Of a stretch of 64,000 bases of DNA, positions 13,099 to 28,176 are shown in pieces. The position numbers were made by a program, and so were the translations under genes. The stretch lies in assembly GCF_021347895.1 (NCBI RefSeq), contig NC_067121.1:32041974-32105973 (forward strand). The letters are read 5' to 3'. The stretch is from Acanthochromis polyacanthus (Eukaryota; Chordata; Actinopteri; Pomacentridae). Within the stretch, counting starts at the first letter, position 1. Each line of letters opens with the position of its first letter. The notes beneath the pieces were generated by a model that saw nothing but the letters and a program-made list of their open reading frames with translations, was not told the origin of the DNA and did no database searches.

Positions 13099-13905
13099 TA
13101 TATATAATAAAAAGACTTGTTTATTTAACTTCAATGCTTTTTTTTAAAAAAAATCTTACTTTTAAGATCCTCCTCTGGTTGTTGATTAAAACCCTCAAAC
13201 TCACTTCAGTGTATCAGTTATATATTGCGATTTTCTTCCATGAAAAAATTTCTCTCTGCCTCAAATTGGTTTTAAACTCGATTCCATTGTTTGCCCTTGA
13301 ATATGCCCACATTTAAAGTCCATAGCTCTACTTCTATCAATCTACCACTCACTGCACCACAGCACACCAGCTCACTCTTGGCTTTACTCAAACACTTTAA
13401 AATCACCCCTCAGTTTGCAAAGGTAAGTTATAATGGTGGAGTGATTCAGCCATCGGTCCTCAGGTTCTAATCAGTATGTCTCTGGTTCTAATCTCTGGAG
13501 TCTTTCTACATAGATGTTCAAACTGGAAACCAACAAAGAATAATGACACAGAAAGCCCCACATTGCAAGGCAGGATTGGTTCCTTAGTTTTTTGTTGCAT
13601 ATGAAACCCAGGAAGTCAAATCAGTACTCTATAGTTTCTTTGTATAATTAGCACTTTAAGTATATTTTTGCTGCTAAAACGTATGCAATGCAAAGTTAAA
13701 TCATTAGTGAAGTAGTTTTGTTTGTATTTTACTTGTATTTTTATTGATAATCTTTCTGAAGCATAAGATTTTGATATTAGGCATTTTTTTAAACCACTGA
13801 TGAAAACCATTTCAAAACAATTTTCCTGTCCATTTGACCAGGTTTCACAATGAAGTGTGTTATATAGTTGTAATAGTAGTGGAACACTAAGGATTCATTT
13901 TTTTG

Positions 13906-14043
<138 letters not shown>

Positions 14044-17000
14044 ATGTAGGATTAAAGCAATACACCTGCAACGTCTGTAAAGGTAAACTTTGGCAGTGAA
14101 GTATTTTAGCCACAAGGAGGGGCTAACAGTAAGAGATGGATTTTAACTTTTAACCAGTGGAGGAAGTAGTTGCTTCCTTTACTCAAATGAAAGTAAGGAA
14201 AAAAAAAAACAAAACCCAAACATGTTGTTACAAGTAAAACTCCTACATTCAAAAGGAGGCGTAAGGAAAAGTACAAAAATAGTAGCACCAAAATTTACTT
14301 TAAATACCTAAAGTTAAAGCACTCTTTATTTAGAATTGGATTATAAATATTGACTGCAGCTGAAGCTCATTACTTTAACACTGCTGAGCAGTTTAATCTA
14401 TAATAATGGCACTGTTTATGAGTTCCTTTATCTTCTGTATATCAAAATTGTGCTTCAGTACATGGCATAAGTAAATAGCGTAAATAGTTACATTCCATTA
14501 CTGCCGATGTGACAACTTCAGTTAAGTTTGCCATAAATTCTTATAATAAAAAATGAAATTTCTAAGAATACATCAATACATAGGGCCAAACTGCATTTTG
14601 TCCATTAACAAAAAAATGAATATAATTTAAAAAAAATGTAGTGTAGTCTGTAATGATGTGCATAGAAGATCAAGGGCAACATTTGAAGGGACAACCTTTT
14701 TTAAAACCCCTTTAATGTGGCATTAGAGAATGAATGAAGCATGGAATTATCTCAACATGACACAAACAAGTCCTTTTTAAATTAGGGTTTCAAAAAACAC
14801 TCAGAAACCATAAAATTACTGGATATTTGCATTCTGACTACTTTAAATGACATGATGCTCACTTGCGAGCAGGTTGTGGCCCTCAAATGAACAAGAAAAG
14901 AGCAAAAAAGAGAATACTTTCAAATGATAAACACAATTTGGTTATAGTAATTTTTTTCTTTTCATTCTAATTCCATTTATTTTTAATTCAACAACCCCTA
15001 CTAAAAAAAAACGACCACCACGGACACACACTCTCTCACTCACACCCACACAAACATATGCGTCACACACAGGCGCCCACGCACTGAAACGCATGCACAC
15101 ACACACACACACACAAACATTTCTGCATTATGCATGTCCTGTCTTGATCGCTCATAAGCAAAACTGTCCTCCCACATGCCTAAGTATGTTTCCACATGCA
15201 GAGAATCCCCGTGCTTCAAAGCCTGTGCTTCCTCCTCGATCCAAAACATTTAGCTGAGGGGCGTTCTTTTTGTCTGCAAAGCCCCGCGCATATTGTCCTC
15301 ATAACCAAATAAACACAGCTGCCAAAAGCTCTTGGACTGCCGCTGGAGACGCACACATCCCCATATACGGGGTAAACACAAAAGAGACGCTCACATCCAA
15401 AACAGACCTCCTATTATTGTGCTGAAGCTACTGGGTCACCAGAATCACTCAGTCATTAGATTGGAGCTGATAGGAAACAGATTTGTGAGGAAGGGTAAGC
15501 AGGGGATGAAGAAGAGTTCTATGAATGAAGCTGACAGATGAGTGTGTGAAAGTGATGGGAAGAAAGGAGGCCATCAACTTCAGCAAGCATGACTGACGTG
15601 TTGCGTGTGCGGGAGACAAATGAACCTTGCAAACAAGACTTATGAGAATTAAAATATGACATGAAGGCTGATTTTCACAGTCTTCACCCTTCACTGACTC
15701 ACTGGGCAGCTGGATCCGTCACTTAGTGTTTTTTGTTTGTGGTGAAACCTTATATCAGGAGGAGCCTTTCCTTTCTTTCACAAACTTCAGGCGGAGGAAG
15801 GCAGGGCCAAGCCTTTCCTCTGCTCAACAGGGAAAATCATACCATCAGCCTCCCTCTTTCGGCAGATGGACCACCCTTCGCTGTTCTCTCCTGGTGGACA
15901 GAGCTTGCTGGTGCCACAGCAGTGTGCAGGCCTTCATTCTCAATGAGAGCAAAGGCAGAGGGGGACTGAGAATGGAGCACATGAACCTGCAGAGGAAACA
16001 CAACTGAGAGACCACTTGGACTACTGACTCAACTTACTACCGGTTAGAGTTCTTTTTTTATTGTTATTTCAGCTTAATTGTGACATTGATGTACGAATAT
16101 GTGTGTTGTTCTTCAAGGAAATTGCCATCATTTTAGTTTTTTTTTACCATTGTAAAGTTAAAACATGGAATCTGTTGCAACTAACTGAAAATAGTCTTCT
16201 TGTCTTTTATGGCTCCTTTAAAGAAGCTGTGGTATGACGGTGAATCTCTATCATTTAAACAAATTAAAGTAAATCTGGTCTGAACCTTTTGCTTATATTC
16301 ACAAAGATCATGTATCAAGTCGTCTCCTCAGCAGACGGAGCTAATCAGCGGCACCATCAGAATAACTTGTGGGCTAATTGGCACCGTCCTTAAACTCTGT
16401 TCGCCCAGAGCAAAAGCCACAACAAAGTTAGAGTGGAAAATGGGGGATTTCTCTTTTTCACTGTATTTATTCTGTACGTTGAACTCACAACTTGGAGAAA
16501 CATTAAGGGGCTCGTATGCGGTAGATTTCCAAGGCTAACAGCAAATCTTTAAATTGAGGAGCTTAAAAGTAGACAGTTAGAGCTCAGTGGTACCACTTAG
16601 AGTCAGTGGGCTGTTTTGGATGAGTCCCCTGAGTTGGGAAAACCAGCCACCACAAAGTCTGAACCGTCTAGTTGCAAGGAGAATATGGATGAGTTGGCTG
16701 GAACTGGTCGGGTCTGGCTGTGAGGAAGGGAAGGAGAGGAGAAAATGCCTTTTTAATAAGTCAACCAAAAAAAATGCCTCTGTGGCAGACTTGATGAAGA
16801 CCAGCAGGGTGTGAACGACAGGGAGAAACCTGGTGGTAATAACTGCGGATGAGAGTCACAGCCCTGGCTGAGGAGCCTCTGTGTAAACACTGTCACTCCT
16901 GTCAGGCCGAGGCCTGTGAGATTCATATTGTGGGGTTGGAGACGTACAGACGCGCCAAATAGCTGAGACCGAGCTATTGAAAGGGATGGCCTGTGATTAC

Positions 17001-18959
17001 AGAAAGACAGGAAAAAGTCCTCTATGGGTAATAATAACTGAGTGACAGTGCCAAGGTGTCTTTGAGCTCTGACACATGGCCCTGTTTTCCTTTTGCTCTC
17101 ATGGTTATTAATTTATGACAAAATAAACTGTCGCTCATTCCATGTATTAAAGTTAAAACAGGGCTTCAGGGGAGAAATCTGTGCTGCTGAACATCATGGT
17201 TATGAAAAAATGATGTTGCCTCACACACTTTCTTTCCATCAATTAGTCATTGTACCTCACAAATATGCAAAAATCTGTATTTTTTTTCCTTGAGGTAAGC
17301 ATGTTTTTGTGGATGACAATGATACAAGGCTACTATTCTGCTACAGCAGCAGTTCAAGCTTAGGTAATGCTCTGGGATCTGTCCCGCTAACTGTGGTCAG
17401 TACTCTTCAGTGCAGCTAAACATCAAGAAAAGACCACAGAAATGATTTAAAGCCTCTTCTGTCTCTGTCTTGGATTCATTTAATTCTGCCTCTGTGGCAT
17501 CTGTAGCAATCCTCAGTGGATTTGTTGTGAAGCGTGTCAATGTAAAGTGGGTCATACTGTGTGCCAGTCAGAAGTGTTAGATGAAGGTTACTAAACCTCC
17601 TTGGCTACATCCCCTAGACTGCCTTCTGGTTGGATTTTGCTCGACTGCCAAAATCAGCCTGAAGTTGGCCCGGCAAAGAAGCTCCACTTCTCAAGCCAAG
17701 CCATGCTATTGAATATGGAGGGAGGGATCTTTCACTTAGCCTGCACCCACCCCGCCTCATTCGTTGTGCTGTCAAAACCAATGAGATCAAAACACAAGCG
17801 CTCTTTCCAAAAATAGACTCCAGAAAACATTACTCAGAAATCAGGGATCCCTGTTCCCCCTGCCGCTCCTCAAACACATCAGTTTCTATAATTCATCAAT
17901 AAATTCAAATTTCTGTGTGTGTCTCAGACAAAAAGAAACAGCAGAGGTTAAGCTGAGTGTCTGAGGCACAATGATAACCACCTGTGGACTCATTTCACAC
18001 ATTTCTGCATCTTATGAATCCACCAGAGTTTGCCATTGGATGCCATTCTGCTAAATTGCATATTCAGTGTAATCATTGGCCACATTTCCAAATTTTCTCT
18101 CAAATATTTTCCTTTTGAGTCAAGTCTTTTGTCAGACTCTGAGTTTTTCAACCTTCTAATACTCATGCACCAGTGCAGGTACGCTGGAAGACCACAGGAC
18201 TGAGCCACAAGATCTACAGAAATATTAAAAACAGATCTTGACACTTGAACACACCCAGACACCTGATACAGATGTGGCAAGGGACAAAATGAAAGAGAGC
18301 CCATGAGGGAATGTATTGAAAATGTGAGTAAAGATAACAGGTTTGTGGCGAGTGGGTGGAACTACTGTTACCCCATCACAATCGTACCACAGGGAACACT
18401 GTGCCAAAGGCAGTCGTTGAGTGTGTGGAACCAGCTGTGTCTGTGCTATATTTTCACTTTACATTTTAATGCTCACTTACTTCATACTTAGACTAGACTC
18501 TTATGTCAAGTCTCCATGTGCAGCTCTTTCCTGTCTCATGCCAGTGGACAATCTGACTACACAGTGGTTTAATTGGATTAAATCAGATTAGAGGAGAAAA
18601 GAAAACATCTGCAAGACATGAGTGTAGTTTTCTTGTTTTGTGACCGGTAGGAAACTGAACAAAAAATATCAGATCATTGGTAACAAAAAATAACTTCTTA
18701 TACAATACTCTTCTATATTTTCTTCTTGTCAGCAAATTCAATGGAAAGACCAATTCCAATAATAAGGGATCCTACTAATAAATACTGCTTTCATAACTAA
18801 TGCCAGATATATTTTTTTACATCTGTGCCAAAGCACGCCATTGTTGCCCAAAAGCACATCCGTGAGTCACGAAGTTGAGTCAGCTCCATCTTGGTGCTGT
18901 TAATACTACTGGCTCAGGAAGTCTACACCCCTGTAAGCACCTCTGAGGCTGTAGTCAGG

Positions 18960-19650
18960 CAAAGTTGAGTTATGTGCTAAATGCTAATATAAGCATGCTA
19001 ACATCAGCAGACTAACAATGCTAGGATCACATAGAAAACTGTAAGGCCAAAACAAACAACCTTGATCTCTGGCACTTGTGAGAAATCGGAAATACAATCA
19101 ATGTTCTCACCTTTATTACTAGACCAGAGTGAGATCTGAAAAACTCCAGATTAGATTGTGGCCTTATAGCTTTGCATGAGTGACAATGATGCTGCTGAAC
19201 CTGCCCTAAAACATCTCAATTGTTGCGACAGAAATGAAACACAAAAACCACTGCATCAATTCTAATCATAGTAATACCAGGAAGCCTCTTTACTAAATGT
19301 TCCACCCTTGACAACTTTGAAAGAATGGCACCATTTGAGTTTTTTGTCGAAGATATGGCCTGGTCCCAGTTCAACATCCTCCAGAGAGGAAGGGGTTCAC
19401 ACACTAATGTTTAGCAGGGATCATCTTTGCCATGTTCATCTTAATTTACTTGGTAATTAGTCCCAAAACAAAAAAGCAACCAATGCTGATGGGAATGTCA
19501 CTGGTGTTACAAGAAGTTAGACATGAGCTACTGGATGAACTGAAATTCTTATCAGGATGGAGATACATGAAAAAAAATCAAAGGATCGCCAAAGTCAACA
19601 GCATTAACCATCTGGGGTTCATAATTGTCTCTGCAAAATTTCATTGCAAC
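18960..19650. repeat. Teleost dispersed repeat upstream of angptl1
   Basis: Several phrases belong to an abundant teleost interspersed repeat: GCTAAATGCTAATATAAGC near 18976, the AATGTTTAGCAGGGATCATC segment near 19406, and the ATCGCCAAAGTCAACAGCAT segment near 19584 followed by GCAAAATTTCATTGCAAC. The copy is degraded, and the open frame starting at 19432 results from it. Class is not known to me; recognition is from memory. Confidence 0.45.
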
Positions 19651-19858
19651 TTTAGCCATTCCCAAAGTGGTGGAATGACAAACAGAGCAAGATTAGAGTG
19701 TAGGATACAGAGCAGGGAAGTTGGAAGATCTGAGAGTCATACCAACAGGTTAATGTTGTTTTTGTGGAAAAATGTAGAAACCAGCTATATGATTTGTGTG
19801 CCTGTCATTCATTTTTTTCAGATCTCTTGCTTGTTTGGTGATAAACAGAGGAGGAACC

Positions 19859-22800
19859 ATGGGATCTGGAATGTGGGGCCTATTTATTCTGCTTGGTCTG
19901 TCTCTTTGGAGCAACACTCAAGCCCTCACCAAGAACCCTATCCTGTCCCGGATACGAAGGGCTCCAGAGGCCAGTGGAGAAAACAAGAAGTGCTCCTACA
20001 CCTTCCTGGTCCCTGAACAGAAGATCACAGGTCCCATCTGCGCCGCCCGGGGTTATTCAACTGACAAGGACCGAGTGACACGCCTGGACGTGGCCTTGGT
20101 GCGTGACCTGCTGTCAAAGCAGCGGCGGGAGATGGAGACTTTGAAACTGGTGGTGGATGTGGACGGCAACTTGGTGAATGAGATGAAGCTGTTGAGGAAA
20201 GAGAGCAGGAACATGAACTCCAGGGTGACTCAGCTCTACATGCAGCTGCTCCACGAGATCATCAGAAAGAGGGATAACTCGCTGGAGCTGGCTCAGCTGG
20301 AGACACGAATCCTTAACGCCACCACTGAGTCGCTGCGCCTGTCCTCCCGCTACAGGGAACTGGAGGCCAAGTACGCAGCCCTGTCTGCGGTGGTGAACAA
20401 CCAGTCAGTGCTGATAGGAGCGCTGGAGGAGCGTTGTATGCAGGTGTACAGTCATAGGCGTGAACAACCTCCCCTGGGACCTCCACTGGTGCAGGTTGTG
20501 CCTGAGAACATTCCAGTCAATGTGCCACGTTTCACCAATGAGATCCAGAGGGACAACACCCGAGGGTTTGCCCGGGAAAGGGGCTCTCGTTCCGGGCCAT
20601 CACCCACCAGCGGTACCCTGGAAGTCCAGAAACCTCCTCAGAGAAACTTCAGTACAGAAGGTGAGTGGGTGAGAGAATGCGCTAGAGATCCATCCATCCA
20701 TCCATCCATCCATCCATCCATCCATCCATCCCTTAATTTTCAATCATTTATTCCTATTTTCAGTCACAAAAACCCAAAATAGTCATGGCAAAATGTCGAG
20801 TAGTCATGACTTTCTAGGCCACCCATAACAAAATAATAATCTCTGACTTTGAATACAGCTGCAGGTGGGCTTGTGGCCTCATTTCCAAAGGTTAAAGATT
20901 TGCAAATTCAGCTGGAACTCTGCTCCCCACACTACAGAAAGAACATAAACCAGGCTGGAAATAAAAATGTTGTAACGTCTGAACTGAGGCTGGGAATTTT
21001 AAGCAAAGCAAAGAGAGCCCTGACCAACATGATTCTGCTAATCAACAGAATTTCCTGACACATTTAGATTGCCGTTGCCAAAGAATAATAAAGTGTGTAG
21101 GATTTCAGTGCAGCTGTGTATGGAAATAATCCTTTACGAGACTGTTCCATTGCATGTGAGAGACAAAATCCAGCCTGGCATGGTAGAGGTCCTGCAAACC
21201 ACAAAATAGAGGCACTTCTGGGATACTTAAGGGAATGGTCTCTACCTTTATGTTATTATTGTTATTATATAATTAGCTGGGAGACAGTTCTTCGCCCTTA
21301 AAATAAACTTACTGCTACATATGTTATTAATTAAAAATCTTAAATGATAATGTTAAATTACCTTGAGAAAAGGCAGATGTTAACAAGGACAGGTTAACAA
21401 GCTACCTATTTTGAGTTTTGACCTCAAATGAAGGAAAGTAATTTTTTATTAAGTGACTTAATAGGTGGATTCTCTCCTGCTGTTCACACAGGACGTAATA
21501 AACAAGTGAAGACCTCCGGTACATACATGTGTTTTCTATTTCTTTGTCTGCCTGTGTGATTTTTTTCTTGTTTACTGCTTTTTCCTACTTATTTAACTTT
21601 CTGTCACACATTGACTTCAGAGTTTCCTCATAATGTAAACATGTTGTTGATTTCTCAGTGCTCACATGGAATCTGCCATGATACCAAAATGCAGTCACAA
21701 AGATTTGCTCAAAATTGATCAGATTCTGTCTTTTTTATGCTTTAGAGAGGTGTACTTTTTGAAAAAAAATATATGAATAACATCTTTTTAGTTCCTAGAA
21801 TTTTTTTTAAATAGAATAACATTCTCTAAGACATTCTTTAAAAAATCCCGAACATTTTTAAAATTTCTTCCAAATGTTGCCTGAGAATATCCTGCCTTTG
21901 TTATTATATAGCATTCTATGAATGTTTTGTTGAACAACATTCTCAATAACATTCTAAAAACGTCCTCAGAATATTGCAGGAAAAATATTGTTAATATATC
22001 ACATTTTTATGGAAGATTTATGGAAGATTTTCTGCCATCTGAGGTCTTGAAAACATCTTGAAAACATTGTTTAAATGCTGGTTTTAAACATTCTTACTGG
22101 TCATCATGTGATGTAATCTTGTTGCCTTGACAATGTGCAAAAAGCATCCTCTGAACGTTTCAGCTAAACCTGTATGTCCCCATAGAAACAATATTTGAAA
22201 TTATAAATATCCTTAAAACATTATTTAAAATGGAATAAGAACATTTTTTTTTCAAAAGAAAGATGAGCGCTTGTAAAAAATGTTCACCAAACAATAATGT
22301 GAAACATTCCACACTTGCTGGGAAAACCTAAACCACAGTGACTGCCCTTAGCTTGGTCAGGCTAGCTGGAGGACAGTCGGAGTTAGTCTAAGCCAAAGAT
22401 AATTAACAGACATTTTTTGACCTGTTTTTGTGATTAAAAATCTATTTTGATTCAGTTTGTTACTCAGCATAAACAAGGCAGCAGATAAATCTAATACCAA
22501 ATAAGCCAGTTCTTCTGAAAGCTAATTAGCCTAGCCTTCCAAATAAGCTAAGTAGCCTTTGAACCTAGCTTTACTGTTCCCGCTACTGCTGTTTGTCTTT
22601 TGTTTATAAAAGGACACTAATTCATGTCCAATGATTTTATCTCCAGAAGTTGTTTGAAGAAGTTTTTACTGCTCTCTATTCCCAGCTGGCTTTCTTTCTT
22701 ACTGCCTCCCTCTCTTGTTTTGCTTTCCTTCAGGCCCATTTAGAGACTGTTGGGAGGCGCAGGAGGCCGGACACAGCACCAGTGGCATGTACTTGATCCG

Positions 22801-25800
22801 ACCCGACGAAGCAGAGAGGCCAGTGCAGGTGTGGTGTGAACAGGATATAGACAACGGAGGATGGACCGTTATCCAGAGCAGAAAAGATGGCTCAGTTAAC
22901 TTCTTCAGGAACTGGGATAACTACAAGGTGATGACAATGGCACTTCCTCTGCCCTCCCTGTCTATTATCCTGTCTTCTTTCTTGGTCCAGCCTCTAAATA
23001 CTTGGCTCATCCAGAGACAACAGTGGTGCTATTATATGACCCATCGAGAGGAACCATCTGGGGTCTTTGGGACAATTTCCTGAGCCTGACTCCTTGTGTT
23101 TTCACTTACTGTAAAATATAACGCCCTGTCAGCAGCGCTATTCGTCCGAGGTCATTTGGTTTGAGATTCCCATTATGAAACATTAGATGGCCCACTAGGA
23201 AGGTATGTTCCACAGCTCAATCTGCAGGCATTTCTTTTCCAAAACCACTACTACTATGGTGCCTTCCTGGATGGATGGCTGGTTGGTCTACACCACACCG
23301 TATGGAGCCCCTCTCATCAAAGCTCTGTGAGAATGAGATGGAGTATATCGCTGCTGGCAGCCGCTTGCAATCCAGTGTTCCATTCAGTCCGGCCAGGCTT
23401 GTGCCTGTGTAACTGGAAGCTAAATTGCTCTCTTCAACATTGATTTGCCTCTTCGCTCTCCCACAAAGCCACCACATACACAGACACATACTCGCAGCAC
23501 CACAGTTGAGGCCCTGAACTGAAACCCTACATCATTCATCATCTGCTGGCTCACCCGACTAATCCACAATCACAAACCTCAACCTCCTCTACCAAGTGAA
23601 GTGTTCTAGAGGAACATGCAGAGGTAGATGGGTCATGGTTATTCAACACAAGTGCCCAGGCCAGCTTTGCCATTAGCCGTGAGTTAAGAGATCTGTTTGG
23701 TTTGAGCACTGAAGCAGGATACTGAGGATAAATGCTTATTTTCCAGCATAAACTCTACATATGTCATTCTTATAAAATTTTAGATACAACGTGACATTGT
23801 TTGGTCACAGTGCTTTTATCTTTTGAAGTCTTTCTTAAACTGCAGAACCATGCCCATATTGTCATCAAAAAGAAGTTCTCATTTGTTCTGTTAACAGTTC
23901 CACAAAATCTACAAAAACAAGTTTCAAGTTCCTAAATATTGCTTGTGTTTCTAAACTCCTGACGCGACCACATCACAAACAACTTGGATTATCTTCTGTG
24001 ATCTTTTTGTAACCTTCCTTTTAATCTTCCTTTGACTCAGAGCGGCTTTGGAAACATAGACGGAGAATACTGGCTCGGCCTCGAAGGCATCTATAATCTC
24101 GGGAGGCAGGGCGACTACAAGCTGCTGGTGGAGCTGGAAGACTGGATGGACAAGAAGGTCTACGCTCAGTACAACAGCTTCCACCTGGAGCCGGAGAGTG
24201 AGGGATACCGTCTGCGCCTGGGCACATACCAGGGCAACGCCGGGGACTCGCTCAGCAGCCACAACGGCAAACAGTTCACCACTCTGGATCGAGATAAGGA
24301 TGCCTTTTCAGGTAGATGAAACTGAGATCGCTTTTCATATAGTCTTCATCGAAGTGCATCATATATTGAAATTTAAATAATCTCTTTTATTATTGTGACC
24401 TTGGAATTATTTCAAATCTGCAGTCTGAGTGGTTTTGATGTATTGAAGGTGTCATATGCAATGTTTTTCACATAAACATAGCAACAAACACATATCTTCT
24501 ATATAAAGAAGTGTAATGGCATCCTTACCAGAGAATGAAGTCACACTCACTCTGAGTGCTGTAATATGAGCTTCTCTGTTCGATGTTTTGGCAGCTAGTC
24601 TGGCAGCATGTACATGTGAGTGCATGTGGGTCCCTTCCTTTGAAGTTGTTGGCCTTCCCCGTGCTTATTACAGACTCAGATTGATCTCCCACACCACATT
24701 AGAAAAGCAATAGTGCAGTGCAGCATTCAGCTTGTGTCCTAAAATTCCAAAGACTTAAAAAACAAAGTATTTTATTTATGTTATTTTTCAAATTTTACTT
24801 ATTACAGCCATTTTAACATGTTCTAATAGTTGTGGCTGGATGATATTTTGTTGACTCTTGTCTAAATGCAGAGAGGGAGGAGGTGTGGCTGATCTGACCT
24901 GTTTTCTTTACTCTGAGATGAGACATCCAGTGGTTAGAGATGCTGCACATGGAACCTTCAAGCTTTTGGTTTCACATTCAAGTATTCTTGAAACATTTGT
25001 AAATTTAGGTTTTCCTAGAGTAGTAAAATGTATAAAAACCCTAATATGAAGACCCCCTGACCACCAGCGGTGTAAAGTAGCCTTTTGCATTCACTGAAGT
25101 ACAATAGTCCACTACAATTCACTGAGTTAATTATTAGATAAAAACAAATCTTTATTGATCTCAGAGAGAAATTTACAAATCAAACAAAGTCATAAAAACC
25201 TGCTGCACCTTTGCCAGCTGCAGTTTTCCAGTGATAAATGTGACGTATGTCCCTAGGTGATCTGTCCCATGTTGTCTGGAGACCCACGAGGACGAATGAC
25301 ACAATTCACTCACTACCTAAAGAAAATAAATATTTATAATCATTCTCTATCAGTGAACAAATTGTATAAACTCTTTAAACTCCCACTTTTTTCATCATCA
25401 GTTGTGATGAATCGAGAGTCAAAGCTCTCAAGCAGCTTGTTCTTTGGCAAACATCATGCAAATAAGCACCTTACAACTTTCTCCAAGAAATTGTCTTTTG
25501 CAACACAGCAAAACTGTTACGCTCTATGCTATTGAAAGTGTTCTGCTCCTGGAAGCTCCACATTAATTTGCTGAAACACTGACTACATTTGTGGAGTAAA
25601 AGATCATTGTTATCATCTTTCGAATTACAGATACCAAAAGGCTGCATCTTGACACAACATAAACTAAGTGGTTGGAAAAAGTGGTTTCTGTCATTATAGT
25701 GATGCTTTTTGAAAACAAAGTTGAATGTTGTCACTTTTCTCTATGAACTCACCTCATCATTGAGCTAATCTTCTCCTGTGTTTCCAAACCACAGGTAACT

Positions 25801-25982
25801 GTGCCCATTTCCATAAAGGAGGCTGGTGGTACAATGCCTGTGGCCAAGCCAATCTTAATGGTGTCTGGTACTCCGGAGGAGTCTACCGCAGCAAATTCCA
25901 AGACGGCATCTTCTGGGCTGACTACGGTGGAGGCTTCTACTCCATGAAAGCTGTTCGCATCATGATCAGGCCCATAGACTGA
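19859..25982 (+). CDS. angptl1: Angiopoietin-like 1, secreted coiled-coil/fibrinogen-domain protein
   Basis: Four coding exons, 484 aa (human ANGPTL1 491): 19859-20660, 22734-22927, 24041-24311, 25795-25982; all GT-AG with consistent phases. The ATG has a strong ACCATGG context. Residues 1-22 form a signal peptide (hydrophobic FILLGLSLW). RIRR at 31-34 resembles a proprotein-convertase site. [19 protein letters not shown] (43-61) is characteristic of ANGPTL1/2. A long coiled coil (about 75-220) and an N-glycosylation sequon (NATT) follow. The fibrinogen-like domain runs from about 269 to 484, with expected cysteine pairs C273/C302 and C425/C438. Divergence from human is mainly in the linker. 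The family acts outside the cell in angiogenic signalling; ANGPTL1 is described as anti-angiogenic in mammals. Teleosts often have two copies; which one this is cannot be told. Confidence 0.95.
20688..20731. repeat. (ATCC)n microsatellite beside the angptl1 exon 1 donor
   Basis: Eleven ATCC units starting 28 bases after the exon 1 splice donor of angptl1 (GTGAGT at 20661). The frame that continues through the donor into it encodes only an IHPS repeat. Confidence 0.95.
21800..22320. repeat. ACATTCT-rich degenerate repeat in angptl1 intron 1
   Basis: The motifs ACATTCT and GAACATT with T/A-rich spacers recur many times here, in a loose tandem way. This resembles an interspersed teleost repeat made of AACATTCT-type units. 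Copies are too diverged to set a period by eye. Confidence 0.35.
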
Positions 25983-28176
25983 GAAGATACTGTCAACCAG
26001 GCTGGTTGAGGAGCAGCTATAGAGGCCAGAGCAAATTTGAAACTCAAATTATGACTCCGTACGTCAGCAGTAACTGGTTGAACTTTGATCGAAGAACCAC
26101 ACCATAGGAGATTATCAACCATCAGCTGGTGACCTGAACTGCCTCCTGTAACAGACTGAACATTGTTCTTATTATATCATAATAGATGCACACATAGAGG
26201 GATTTAGAGGACATGACTATTTATAGTAAGCCATGCAGCTCCTTCAACCACCTAATGCATATGATGGTGAAGGAAAACTAAGAATAACTGCCAATATTTT
26301 GCAGTTAAATAATGCAATCTGTCTTTCTGATTAAGAAAGTGTTTTTCTCATTACTGCAATACTTCATGGAGAACTTCACTACTGATTGGTACTGATTTCA
26401 TTTGCAAGCTTTAGCTTCCTACCTCGCCAGGATAAATATCTGGAGAAAACACTCTTATATGGTATTCAACTTGCTATAGTTGCTGGGAGCTGGATAGTAC
26501 ATTTTGGTAATACCAATACACATTTTTTAGGCTTTGTATCCACTTCCTGATCTGAAATGCCAACACCTCAATGAGATGGAGTTGGCTCATTTGATAACCA
26601 AAACAACAATAGTGACTATTTTATTTAATCCCTACTCTTAAAATGATCTTTATACTGCATGTTAAAGCACTTTGTCCAAGTGCAGATGACCAGAAAGGAT
26701 AATTTATGTGTATAATTAACTTATCATAACAGTGAAAAGGACCAGGTGTCCTGAGGGAACAGTAAATGATCCTACAGAAAAAAGGACTAATTTCCTCCAC
26801 TGACTATATGACAATCATTCACAAAGTGTGCTTAACACATATGGACATATGCTGTTATATGTTTTTCTCATATGGCTGTTGATTAAATTTCAGTATGACT
26901 CTGGGAAGCTTGAGCATTGTTGGGAGGGAAAAAAAACGGAATTGGGTTTTGTTTTGAGTGGTTTTTGAGCGCCAAAAATATGCCGACCAAGCGTGTTGAG
27001 AGTTATAGGCATTGGGAGAGACAACGAGAAACACATTTCAGAGAGCTAGACAGGATGGAGAATGAAAAAGAGAGGAGGGGGAAGGGAGGAGGGGATGAAC
27101 TGGGATGGAACTGGTCCAAATTTCCAAGTTATTTTTTCCATGTCAACCCAGACCCCACAATCTTCCTTTTAAATACTTAGAAATGTACATTCTTTCCGCA
27201 CAAAAGTGCTTGAATTGTATGTTTTTGTAAAAATATCTTTCATTGACAAAGTCACGGGTCCCTGCGCTCTGTAATCACCGGTAGGGATGGAAAGCAGCAT
27301 CTTTTTTGGCTAAACCATCACAGAGGAGAGGGGACTTTAAACTGCTGGGTCTGCTTTGAACAACAGCACTGCATCCAAAACACACGAAAGGCAGCATTCA
27401 TCTGAAAATAGACTCCCATATTGTGCTGTTTTTTCTTATTGCCCACAATGGCCCTTACACCCATCTCTTTAAACAACTTTTATGTAGCAACGAAACACGA
27501 AAGGAGGGACACCGGTCAAACCCAGCTGGACATGGAAACATGTTTATGGACATATAAAAAGGCTGAATCTAATAAAAATGCATTTATATTCCTGAAATTA
27601 AACAGCAATAAAAGCTGAAACGGATGAGTCACAATGCTTGGCAGAACAAGATGACAAAACTAACAGTAAATGAAAGCATTTTGGAAACCTTCAGGAGATG
27701 TTCTTGTTCCAGCCATTTCAAAAGTGTTCTTTCCATGTGCAATACTGATTTATACTATAAAGTACATGACTTGTTAGTTATTAGTCATTGTTACAAATTG
27801 ATGCACATTCAAGAGTCGTTGATGTTTAGCAGCAGGAATTCTCTTAGATGTTCCTGGCCGTGTTTGCTTTGTGTTGACAGGAAAAGTGGTGACAAGACCA
27901 ACGAATGCATCGCAAAGACATCTTACAGTGATGACACACTGATGTGGATGACTGGCTAGAGCAAGTCATCAACTAAAGCCTTGTAACCTGGACTTCATTA
28001 ATCCCTCTTTCTTTTGTCTTTGCTGTTTGGTCACAGTCACACAACACATAGAGTTTATGTGTCAGTATACATGCTGATGTTTATTTAGATGATCTATTTC
28101 AGTTATACTGAACAATCAACACCACCAAGTACTGTGAGCTACATTAGCTTAGCACAAAAACTGAAAGACTTATGTA

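Noticed and set aside
19796..19858. Longer N-terminus for angptl1 (upstream in-frame ATG at 19796)
   Set aside because: The extension crosses a splice acceptor-like T-run/CAG at 19821 and would displace the signal peptide; the ATG at 19859 has a strong context and gives a normal signal sequence.
19432..20016. 194-codon frame starting upstream of angptl1 in another reading frame
   Set aside because: The first part translates a dispersed repeat and the second part overlaps angptl1 exon 1 out of frame.
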